Notes under the pieces: model-generated
What the model was told of the DNA's origin: nothing
The model's database searches: none
The model's input: the letters and a program-made list of their open reading frames with translations, nothing else
Source of the DNA: Liolophura sinensis
Taxonomy: Eukaryota > Mollusca > Polyplacophora > Chitonida > Chitonidae
Assembly (NCBI RefSeq): GCF_032854445.1
Contig: NC_088306.1
Coordinates: 20,431,764 to 20,495,763, forward strand
Direction: 5' to 3'
Length of the DNA: 64,000 nt
Shown: piece by piece, positions 49,501 to 56,257 of the stretch
Position numbering within the stretch: position 1 is the first letter of the stretch
Layout of the letters: every line of letters begins with the position of its first letter
Program-made: the position numbers and the translations under genes

Positions 49501-52191
49501 CCAACTTCAGTTTCCTGTGGGAATGCTTGTGACGTATGTACATCATACCAGGGTCTTGCTTTTTGTCAAGGCTTTTCTCCACCCATTATCCTAACCACTA
49601 TCCAGAGCATTCTTGGGTAGACTTATCTTTACATGTTTTATGTAATAAATTATAATACATGTAGTTAAGATGAATTAAATCCAGATTCATTTCTATATAT
49701 TTCAGAGCCATGCAGAACTGCTGAAAACGGCCAAATCTCTGGCCAAATGTGGTCAAACCATGATTAAATTCCTACAGGGAATAGCCAGTCATTGTTTGGA
49801 CAAAAGGTATGTGTCTGGTAACCTTGTTATTAAGAAAAACTAAATATATATTAATCTGGTTTATTAATTCTTAAAAGTTAAAAAAAAATGTACTAATATT
49901 AAAGTATGAATATTATTTCTGAATGTTGTCCAAAATTAAAGTAGTTTTAGGTTACAAAACTTACGTTTGTGATAAATTTTCTTCATCTTTTTTTGTAAAA
50001 TATTTCAAAACAATGTTATTTCCTACATACTACACTGTGAATATACACATTATCTGAATATGTATTCAATTATTTGTCCTCAGATTCAGCCAGGATATGT
50101 CTTACCATATTCACCATGTTTCCATGGCAACAGTGCAGCTTGACATAATATCCAGTGTGTCCATGACATCAGCAGATGACAGATCTGTAAGCCCACTACT
50201 GAAGTTTCTTTGTTCAAATTTACTTTCATGGAAGAACAGTTTCTTACTGGATTTCACTTTAAATTTTCATACATACATCATTCCAGTCATTTTCTTTCAG
50301 CAGCAGTTTCTTTCTTCAAAAAGAGAGTGAAGATTATAAAGTTTTTAAACGAAAGGAAAACACTAACATGAGGTATATGTCAAATGAAAGACCATTAACC
50401 ACTGCGCATAGGAATAGTTACATTTATTTTTTTTTATTTTTTTTTAACCTAATAAAATGCATTTGAAACTTTGGATTCTACAGTTGCCTTTTCTGACCAT
50501 ATTGGTACCAGTGACATCATCACATCCTCTTTTTGTCAAATAACACAAATATACTGCGGGATGTCATACAGAATTCAAATGCATTCACTGAAGGAACCTC
50601 GAAATGAACTATTTCAAGCTAAAAATATGGATGTGCCTCACTGATACTCTTCGCGTCACTAAAGACCACCGTAAAACCTGATGTTTTTAAAGCATTTTAC
50701 TTGGTTGGAAAAAAAAAAAATATATCAATCTATTTTCCTGGACATTGTCTAATGGTCTTTCATCTGATATATACTTCGTTTTAGTGTTTTCTTTGCATTC
50801 AGTAGTATATTTGTCCCTCGACCTTTATGGATAATATTTGCACATGTTTTGTCATCTTACTCTGTGAAGTAACAAAATCAGGGAATGAAGTGGTCGCAAT
50901 TAAGTTACCGTATTATGAATAAAAGACAGAAGCTTTAAGATATTTGGTTAACGCTGGTGCATGATTTCTGTTATAAAGGCTGAAGAGATGTTGATGAAAA
51001 CGACAAAGTCTCTAATGTCAGCTGTTGCTGAGGGGCTGAAGTCAGCGGAGACAGCATCTGTCAAGGTATGGTCAATCTTTTGTGAACAGTTTTGCACCTC
51101 TCATTTATCATCCCCGGCCGAGTGGACATGAAATTACTGTCATTGTAAACAAGATGTGTCATCCACAGTTTTCAACCAATCAAGTTCATATTTGATACCA
51201 CACAGTGGCAGTGAGAGGGTTGGGATTGATTTTCGTCATTCTGCATGGCAGTTTGTCTCGTGATAAAACAACGACAGGGGCCTGTCCGCTGTTGAGCTTG
51301 TTGCGAGGATTTGGCCGCGTTCTAAGTGATGTGTATCGTACAAGGGTCGTCATTGACCATCATTAGCCAGTGACACTTAAAACCATGGCAAGAACTATTG
51401 CGCTATAGGGCTCAAGGAATTAACTAAGCCAAGCTTTCAAGTGTGTACTAGGTGGAAAATGCGAAGGACACACATGTTACCACTTTGCGTTGAAGCCAGT
51501 CTTGTACAGGCAGATGTTTTAATGTTACCATTGCGTATTTCAATTAAAGTTTGGTATGTAAATATGCATTTTCAGGAGCGCCCAATGGCCTTAAAATGAC
51601 ACATTTAATCCCAGCGTTTCATTTTCTGGTAATAAATTAATCAAACTTCACAAAAAATGCCTCTTAGGTGGCACTATAAGGTGAATGAATCAAGAAGAAA
51701 TCAAACAAAATGTGACTTGAAATATTCTAGAATTTAGGTGAAATACGGTATCATGTTAGTTCATGGGTAGACAGCTGTGGACAGAACTTCAGACTGTCCC
51801 ATAACAGAATACTCCTATGGCTGATACATGGTATGACCGAGGAGCTCAATAATTAATTGAATTCTTTTTACATTGAAAGGTGAAGGGGAGTGGGGTGGGG
51901 GGGGGGGCGATATTTCTCACAGTCAGTTAGTTCATATTCATTTTCCTCAATGTGCAGTCATGTTGCCCTAGTACATGTGTTGTTGTTTTCGGTTTTTTCC
52001 CTCAGGGTCTTCAAGAGCCTTCCGCTGGTGCAGGAGAGTATGTGAACGCATTTATCCTCGCTATGGAGTGGAAGGAGAAGTGGGAACAGCAGCGCCACCT
52101 AGAGGCCACTAGTGAAGACAAGGACGAGCTGGGACTGCGTCGTGTTAATCTTCATAATCCACCCAGCTTAGCAGAGCTTGTTTTGTACTGA
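29650..52191 (+). CDS. Divergent vinculin-like protein (vinculin/alpha-catenin superfamily), 24 exons
   Basis: Family members link adhesion complexes to F-actin through helical bundles (family knowledge). Exons: 29650-29730, 30284-30427, 31332-31490, 33247-33369, 34343-34522, 35262-35396, 35908-36054, 37668-37747, 38670-38823, 39104-39221, 40500-40709, 41510-41705, 44091-44279, 44878-45057, 45385-45457, 46018-46084, 47086-47227, 48496-48553, 48795-48852, 49209-49325, 49706-49806, 50084-50186, 50979-51065, 52006-52191; about 1028 residues. The N-terminus KSMEAVLAPISSQVSQLI matches vinculin IESILEPVAQQISHLV; LLIRDEAEVKAIV matches LLTFDEAEVRKII; the tail CLDKRFSQ, VQLDIISSV and AEEMLMKTTKSLMSAV match vinculin CTDKR, TQLKILSTV and TEMLVHNAQNLMQSV. 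Identity is low, so this is a paralogue rather than canonical vinculin; alpha-catulin or alpha-catenin ancestry is possible. ATG at 29650 (CTCAAAATGG) is the first in frame. Exon 12 has a one-base frame break; exon 6 is tandemly triplicated. Confidence 0.88.
31815..31851 (+). repeat. TA/GT microsatellite in vinculin-like intron 3
   Basis: (TA)n run of about 15 units preceded by TGTG and followed by (GA)n. The surrounding 1.75-kb intron (31491-33246) otherwise carries only a SINE and a tail fragment at 31645-31685. Confidence 0.9.
32976..33212 (-). mobile_element. tRNA-derived SINE, near full length, 34 bp upstream of a vinculin-like exon
   Basis: Reverse orientation: tail ATTTTTTCATTTGATTGGTG, body TGCTGTACTCAAAAATAT, B-box region GAGCTGAACTCACAGC, head ACCACCTTGGCCACAGAGG. 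Its head end stops just before the polypyrimidine tract of exon 4 (33247). Confidence 0.85.
33410..33610 (+). repeat. Interspersed repeat family 'D', paired with 60600-60790
   Basis: GGCGCAGGCCACGGGAACGC, GATCTTAG, AAAATTTCAAT-ATTAAA, TTTTAACTGAAAT-type and TTTGACCTTGTTGCATAAG recur in the same order and orientation at 60600-60790 (TGTGGCAAAGGCCCTGGGAT onward). About 190 bp, moderately diverged. Confidence 0.7.
35262..35620 (+). repeat. Vinculin-like exon 6 and its in-frame tandem triplication (114-bp period)
   Basis: Exon 6 is 35262-35396 and ends LGLEEAGFFVSKLDQ. The motif GACATCACAGATGCTGTCAG recurs at 35307, 35421 and (diverged) 35535, exactly 114 bp apart. The second copy ends in the same LGLEEAGFFVSKLDQ and the same donor CAG|GTGAGTGTCC at 35510; the third decays and has no donor. 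Copies 2 and 3 have no acceptor, so copy 2 could enter mRNA only by use of the second donor, adding 38 residues without a stop. Confidence 0.92.
35908..41705 (+). CDS. Vinculin-like exons 7-12: middle head region, with a frame break in exon 12
   Basis: Helix-rich residues about 275-575. Exon 8 gives LLQKGRLLELFVTFRVGHSP, resembling the vinculin AKCDRVDQLTAQLADL segment. Exon 11 gives QAIQHMRLLKEEWRHEFEEL and DDMTDPRIFMDVS, the counterpart of the alpha-catenin/vinculin segment around QW...VTxLVDEATDxxSFLxxSE. Exon 12 (41510-41705) reads EEQLVQDLN through AGKARRVVQVAKQIADAMR in one frame, and from about 41660 VQERADGVCRELRK in the next. Only the second frame joins exon 13 in phase. Confidence 0.8.
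36195..36385 (-). repeat. Family 'B' interspersed repeat next to the 37-bp array
   Basis: Reverse-oriented copy (GGCATATTCTGAAGGCATTA, GTGAAGCCCTGAAATTGGCC, GTTGCTCTTTCATATGCAAA). The minisatellite begins about 15 bp after it. A second copy, in the opposite direction, lies at 37414-37600 after the array. Confidence 0.75.
36400..37251 (+). repeat. 37-bp minisatellite, 23 units, in vinculin-like intron 7
   Basis: Near-perfect head-to-tail units containing AACATGGATAACCTTAATGC then TGCATGTACGCAATAAT. Two positions vary: CATGG/CGTGG and GCTGC/GCCGC. By my count there are 10 A-T units, 7 A-C and 6 G-C, and none is G-T. Confidence 0.97.
37270..37400 (+). mobile_element. tRNA-derived SINE, degenerate, with an intact head
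   Basis: Starts GGGGTCTCTGTGGCCGAGGA, an A-box-like head, but is internally shortened; it ends near AAAATATTCTTGAGTGTAGG. Located directly after the 37-bp minisatellite. Confidence 0.65.
37414..37600 (+). repeat. Family 'B' interspersed repeat upstream of vinculin-like exon 8
   Basis: CCTCAACCTTTTCACATAAG, TTTTGGACACCAAGCTACAT, TTCACAAAAAGTGTAATTTT and CCTTCAGAATATGCTTGAAT. It ends about 70 bp before exon 8. Confidence 0.75.
37805..37996 (-). mobile_element. tRNA-derived SINE, tail missing
   Basis: Reverse orientation: CCATCCACAGGTTGCTGACA, CTTCCCACGTACAAC, GGACTTGAACT (B box), head GTGGATGTGGAGGCCTC. In the 922-bp intron after exon 8. Confidence 0.75.
38163..38334 (+). mobile_element. tRNA-derived SINE, 3' two-thirds
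   Basis: CTGTGAGTCCAGCTCATG (B box), CTGTGAATGGTCGTGG, AAATATTCTTGAGTACACC, tail CAAATAAATAAATAAATAAA. Inverted relative to the copy at 37805-37996. Confidence 0.8.
38385..38625 (+). repeat. Interspersed repeat family 'E', paired with 50585-50810
   Basis: Order of shared blocks: CTTGAAACAAACTATTTCAT, AAATATGGATGTG, GATGTTTTCAAGGCA, TTTTCTGGACAGT, CTTTCATCTGATACATACTT, CTTTGCCTTTAACATTGTA. The second copy at 50585-50810 has the same blocks in the same direction. Both lie in vinculin-like introns, shortly before an exon. Confidence 0.75.
39770..39999 (-). mobile_element. tRNA-derived SINE, near full length
   Basis: Tail TTATATATTTATTTGATTGG, GTACTCAAGAATATTTCACT, B box GGACTTGAACTCACAGCG, head CCACCTCAGCCATGGAGGCC, in reverse orientation. 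It sits in the 1278-bp intron 39222-40499, which otherwise shows nothing recognised. Confidence 0.85.
40988..41210 (+). mobile_element. tRNA-derived SINE, most of the element
   Basis: GTGAGTCCAGCCCATGC (B box), AAGTGGGAAGGTCTGTCATC, TTTACTCCCACCATAATGCC, AAAATATTCTTGAGTACAGC and an AAATAAATAAATAAA tail. Confidence 0.85.
41808..41949 (-). mobile_element. tRNA-derived SINE, 3' half, with a further fragment behind it
   Basis: TTTATTTATTTGATTGGTG, GCCGTACTCAGGAATATTTC, GAGCCCGAGGGAAACCCATG. A second degenerate tail piece follows at 41950-42035. The rest of this 2.4-kb intron (42040-44090) shows nothing recognised. Confidence 0.8.
44091..44279 (+). CDS. Vinculin-like exon 13: end of the head domain
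   Basis: VVTGTRDSLSRALEHPDNQ and LKRRLHRIPEGVGLVREALS read in phase 1 from the acceptor at 44090. They require exon 12 to end in its shifted frame, which is the main argument that the exon 12 break is a single-base indel. Confidence 0.8.
44878..48852 (+). CDS. Vinculin-like exons 14-19: long disordered linker between head and tail
   Basis: Six small exons (44878-45057, 45385-45457, 46018-46084, 47086-47227, 48496-48553, 48795-48852), about 193 residues, joined in consistent phase. Composition is rich in P, S, K, E, Q and D: KLQEKKKSRQPLPEAGQ, NPFVSSPPPYWSRERVENES, DSADKQDSYSPSRSGKPSSA, KKSSPPRKTE. Vinculin has a proline-rich strap at this place, normally much shorter, whereas alpha-catenins do not. 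The 1268-bp intron 47228-48495 holds family 'A' repeat pieces and otherwise nothing recognised. Exon 15 is the least certain, because another frame of it is also open. Confidence 0.68.
45523..45705 (+). mobile_element. tRNA-derived SINE in the linker intron
   Basis: CAGGAGCCTCTCTCCAAAGC, TAAGTTTAAGTCCAGTTC (B box), GGTTTCCTCTCATCATAATG, ACTTGAGTACGACATAAAAC, tail AAATAAATAAGTAAATAAA. The remaining intron sequence to 46017 shows nothing. Confidence 0.82.
48690..48732 (-). mobile_element. Second short repeat family (ACTCACTC-tailed SINE end), minus orientation
   Basis: GTGAGTGAGTGAGTGCTTGG then AGTTAAATGTCGTACTTA, the reverse of the conserved 3' end TAAACCCCAAGCACTCACTC seen also at 52742-52795, 53590-53645 and 59617-59668 (plus) and at 63118-63150 (minus). 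Only the 3' end is recognisable. Confidence 0.6.
49209..52191 (+). CDS. Vinculin-like exons 20-24: helical tail domain and novel C-terminus
   Basis: Exons 49209-49325, 49706-49806, 50084-50186, 50979-51065 and 52006-52191; residues about 832-1028. NPIVNVAREMCALSKSVEGF aligns with vinculin/alpha-catenin NDIIxxAKxMxxxMxEMxxF; ASHCLDKRFSQDM, VQLDIISSVSMT and AEEMLMKTTKSLMSAVAEGL follow the vinculin tail. In the family this bundle binds F-actin. The last exon is unlike any family member I know: charged (WKEKWEQQRHLEATSEDKDE), ending PPSLAELVLY, the first unit of a tandem repeat that continues past the stop. Confidence 0.85.
50585..50810 (+). repeat. Interspersed repeat family 'E', second copy
   Basis: Same block order as 38385-38625: AAATGAACTATTTCAAGCTA, AAATATGGATGTGCC, TTTTCCTGGACATTGTCTAA, CTTTCATCTGATATATACTT. 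The rest of the intron (50187-50978) shows nothing recognised. Confidence 0.75.
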
Positions 52192-52560
52192 ACATGTTAG
52201 CTGTTGTGTCCACTGGCTGGATCTTCAGTCCACCAAGCTTAGTTGAGCTTGTCTTATACTGAACATGCTGGCTGTTGTGGCCACAGAATCTGGCTGGATC
52301 TACAGTTCACGCACCTTAGCTGAGCTTGTCTTGTACCGAACATTATTATCTGTTTTGGCCACAGAATCTTGATGGATCTACAGACCACACAGCTTAGCCG
52401 AGCTTGTCTTACGCTGAACATGTTAGCTGTTGTGCCCACTGGCTGGATCCACAGTACACCCAGCTTAGCTGAGCTTTTCTTGTACAGAACATTATTATCT
52501 GTTGTGGCCACACAGTTTGGATGGATCTACAGTCCCCTCAGCTTAGCTGAGCTGTTTTTT
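52150..52560 (+). repeat. Tandem repeat (71-78-bp unit, six copies) spanning the vinculin-like stop codon
   Basis: AGCTTA-GAGCTTGT blocks at about 52165, 52236, 52313, 52391, 52462 and 52540 (spacing 71, 77, 78, 71, 78). The first unit is coding and gives the last ten residues and the TGA. Every later unit still encodes a variant of SLAELVLY in its own frame (for example SLVELVLY, TLAELVLY, SLAELFLY). Confidence 0.92.
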
Positions 52561-53919
52561 TTTTAACAAGATGTTAGCTGTTGTGGTGACAATCTGGTAT
52601 AAATTAGTTTGCATTGGTCTAATTGAGCTACATCTAGGTTTTTATGCATTTAATGGCTGTCTTGTTTAGATTTTATTTATTTTCTTTAGTGGTAGTGGTA
52701 ATGTAAACTTACAGTGTTCAATTTTTTACACTACATGTTCACAGGTAATTAGTTGAGCACAACGTTAAACCCCAAGCACTCACTCACTCACAGGTGATTA
52801 TGAATCTGTACTCTGGTGTGCTTTAAGGGGTGATAAGTTCAGGGAGAAATTTTATTCAAGCATTGCATACCTGTTCATTCCATACACTGCGCTTGAGCAG
52901 ACCAATCCTATGAGAGGTCAGACAATTCAGGGTTGAAAATTAAGACTTTTTATCTCAAGACTATTTGTTTTTTATAAGAAAAAAGACAACTGTTTTGTTT
53001 GTGAATGTGGCAGACTCCTGATAGGCTGTATATTTTGAATATGTCAAGATATAACAGAATGTCAAAGGGTTAGTTCCAACAGATGTTTGTTGATGTAAGA
53101 CTTCATTATGGCAGGAGCCTCCGTGGACAAGGTAGGCAGAGCGCCAGCGCGGCACAACCATCAAGGACCCTGGGAGGCATTTTATATGCTAAGTTTATGT
53201 TGTTAGGTATTGTTGACCATGTTATGTAGTATTTGTGGTAATAACTGCTCAAGGCACATCAGGTCAATCACTTTGAGGTCAAACATCATATCGACAGTAA
53301 TACATACAAGTGTTTACGTCTGATTTTTTATTTTTCAAATTTATCATTTGCTGGTTTTATGAACTTTGTCCTTTTTGCATTTTGTTTGAACTACATGTTT
53401 TCATGTAATTGTTTGTTACTCTGATTTTTAGGTGTGTTTGTGCAATATTTGGATTCTTTATAGACTTGTTCATGTTGAATGTGCAAGCCAATGTATTAGT
53501 CTGAAATGATTTAGACATGCTTTGCAGCTGGATAATTTACTTTTCATGGTTTTATTTATGCAAAATTATAATGCTTCAATCCTCGTCATGCGACTGAAAA
53601 ATTGTTAAGGACGACGTTAAACCCCAAACATTCATGCATTCATTATAATGCCTCATTGCCTTCATTTTTTTTTTTTTTCAATTGAATCTGATTTCATATT
53701 GTCATCATTAACACACATATGTCTACTTCCGTGTATTTCAGTTTTGAAATATTCTGCCAGATTTGGGACTAACAACTTTGTATGGCTCGACCATTTTACT
53801 GTAACTGTAATGTTTGTTATATTCAGCTTCATCCATAAATACAATATATTTACATTTTGACAGGTCATCTACAGTATGTATACTTTACACATGTATGTAA
53901 ATATTCAAATAGGGAGTCT
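52561..53919 (+). other. Probable vinculin-like 3' UTR or downstream intergenic sequence
   Basis: No gene recognised. Contains ACTCACTC-family repeat ends at 52742-52795 and 53590-53645. A well-formed AATAAA at 54357-54362, beyond the next SINE, is one candidate poly(A) signal. Confidence 0.4.
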
Positions 53920-54127
53920 CACCATCGCAGTCACACAGAGTTCAAGTCCAGCTCACACTGGCTTCCTTCTGACTGCACGTGGGAAGGTCTGTCAGCAACC
54001 TGCAGATGGTAGTGGGCTTCTCCCTTGCTTTGCCCAGTTTCCTCCTACCATAATACTGGCCTCCTTTGTATAAGTGAAATATTCTTGCGTACAGTGTAAA
54101 AGACTTTGTAAATCAAATAAATAAATT
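53920..54127 (+). mobile_element. tRNA-derived SINE, most of the element
   Basis: GTCACACAGAGTTCAAGTCC (B box), GCACGTGGGAAGGTCTGTCA, CAGTTTCCTCCTACCATAAT, GTGAAATATTCTTGCGTACA, tail AATCAAATAAATAAATT. Confidence 0.85.
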
Positions 54128-54696
54128 AAGAATTTGTAAATCCGTATACACAAAACTATTTTGTAATCATAATGATGTGCACTTCGACAGTGTAAATTAT
54201 TTCTGTATGCTTGGGGATAGTAACCTGTGTTTACATCGATACCTACATGTATGGGGACAAATATCCCCATATGTCCTGGACCAATGAACTGTTACACTTT
54301 CACGGAGGGTTTATTTTAAATTTAACTCATTGAACTTCCATGAACATTATATTGTAAATAAAAGTAGGAATTCAAATTGTACACTCTTACATTTTTGCCT
54401 TCTAAGGTGTAAAAATATTTATGTAGAACTGTTTACATTGGTAAAATTTTCAGCTTTACCATGCAAAATCATTTTCTTTTTGTTATTACTGATGACAAGT
54501 GTAATAGGAAGATCAGCATCTAAAGGAAGGTGTATGTACTAAGCTGTTTTTTGCTATAATATGTAGTTTTGGTTTAATGGTTTTTTCCAACTGTAATGAC
54601 CATTGATTGAAACATTGGTATGTATGTATGGTTTATAGGGCAGTATTTTTGATCACCTTATTGCTGTCTTTTTTTTAATTAACCTATTGATCTCTA

Positions 54697-54926
54697 TGTA
54701 TTTATTTATTTATTTAATTGGTGTTTTACCAGGTACTCAGGAATATTTCATTTATACGACGGCGGCCAGCATTATGGTGGGAGGAAACCGGGCAGAGCTC
54801 GGGGGGAAACCCACAACCATCTGCAGGTTGTTGGCAGACCTTCCCAAAAACAGTCAGAGGAAGCCAGCATGAGTTGGACTTGAACTCAGAGCGACCACAT
54901 TGGTGAGAGGATTTTGGGTCATTATG
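54697..54926 (-). mobile_element. tRNA-derived SINE, nearly complete body
   Basis: TATTTATTTATTTAATTGGT, TACTCAGGAATATTTCATTT, GACGGCGGCCAGCATTATGG, GGACTTGAACTCAGAGCGAC in reverse orientation; the head is cut. The following 1.3 kb (54930-56257) has no recognised gene; its last part is probably the 3' UTR of the LRR gene. Confidence 0.85.
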
Positions 54927-56257
54927 TATTGATCTCAAGGCTGAGAGTTCAAATCCAGTATTGCCATTACAAGAAAGTCTGACAGGTTATAGTGAGACTT
55001 TTTTACATGTTAATTTTTCATTTACATTAGTGGTTGAGGTCAGCTATTGAAATAATCTCTTGATCTGAATTTTGAGAGTTCAAATTCAGTGCTTGGCAAT
55101 ACAAGAACATTGGACAGGTTTACATGTACCAGTGACATTGAACATAATGTCTCCATATGTGTAAAGGCCTACATTGAATAACATGAAACTTTCTCATGAT
55201 GGTTATTACTGGGTGTATAATAAAGGTACCATGTAGCCTTGCTCTTTACAGACAAATTTCTGTTTTTGTCGTGGTAATTTTACAGGTGTGGAAGTCATTT
55301 TTTCAACCTGTCACTCGCCCTCACTCAAACCATGTCCACAGGTTAATTACTGATGATAACGCTGTAGTTTCCACACAATGTGTTCTTGAACAAGGAAGTT
55401 TCAATTTCATTGTCATTGGACAATGTTAGGCATCTTTGTGGATATTACTTTACCAATGATTTATCTCACCATGTTTCAGAGACAAATGATCCCTCATGTT
55501 ATAGTAAATGTGATTAATAATAGTCGCCTAACATTTTTGACAGGTCACATTATAGAGTGGGACCTTTTTTTGTCTATAGCGATAAAGGAGATCTACCAAT
55601 AACTCAAAACTCCCCTGTAAAGGGGATCTGTTATTGGTCACAGAGTTACTTTTGATTTGGCTGAACAACGGCTGAACCTCTGAATTGTCTATAGTTTGCT
55701 GCTGCTAGGGACGATGAAGTCAAAAAAAAAACACACCGATAGTACTGCCATTCATTTGATTTCTTTCTATAAATATTTTTTACAAATTTATACCATTTCA
55801 TGAAAATATACAATTATATTACATTTAACTACTTGTACATGTTATCTTGAAACATATTTATCACAAAGATACACAATAGTATGAAATACTGTATCAAAAT
55901 ATTATAGTGTAAAAAGTCGCGCAATGAATCGGTAAAACAGGTGAAATTAAATAACTTGCTAATATAGTAAACATGAAACATACCAGCTGTCAATAAAACA
56001 ATGCACTATTAAAACATGTAGTGGAAGTGAAGATACTAATAACAAATAGGCTATCCAAATTCAAAAGTAAACTACACTGAATGTATTTCTGAATCCGGTT
56101 CTTGTGTATGTTAGAACAAAAGGGCATTGATTTTTAATGTTTAAGTTGAACACATGTTTAGGAAAGGTAAGTACACTAAATATATAGATCTACCGTCCAG
56201 TGTAAACAAGATGACCGGGAAATAAACGCCATGATGTGATGCAGACTTCATCCAGAC

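Noticed and set aside
54687-54938. Short ORFs over SINE copies (also at 14151, 22434, 41009, 63373 and elsewhere)
   Set aside because: Similar peptides recur wherever the SINE occurs in the same orientation; they are non-coding repeat translations.
55560-55670. Inverted repeat ACCAATAAC ... GTTATTGGT with an inner CCCCTGTAAAGGGG hairpin
   Set aside because: Short and imperfect, with no link to a gene end or mobile element; could be chance.
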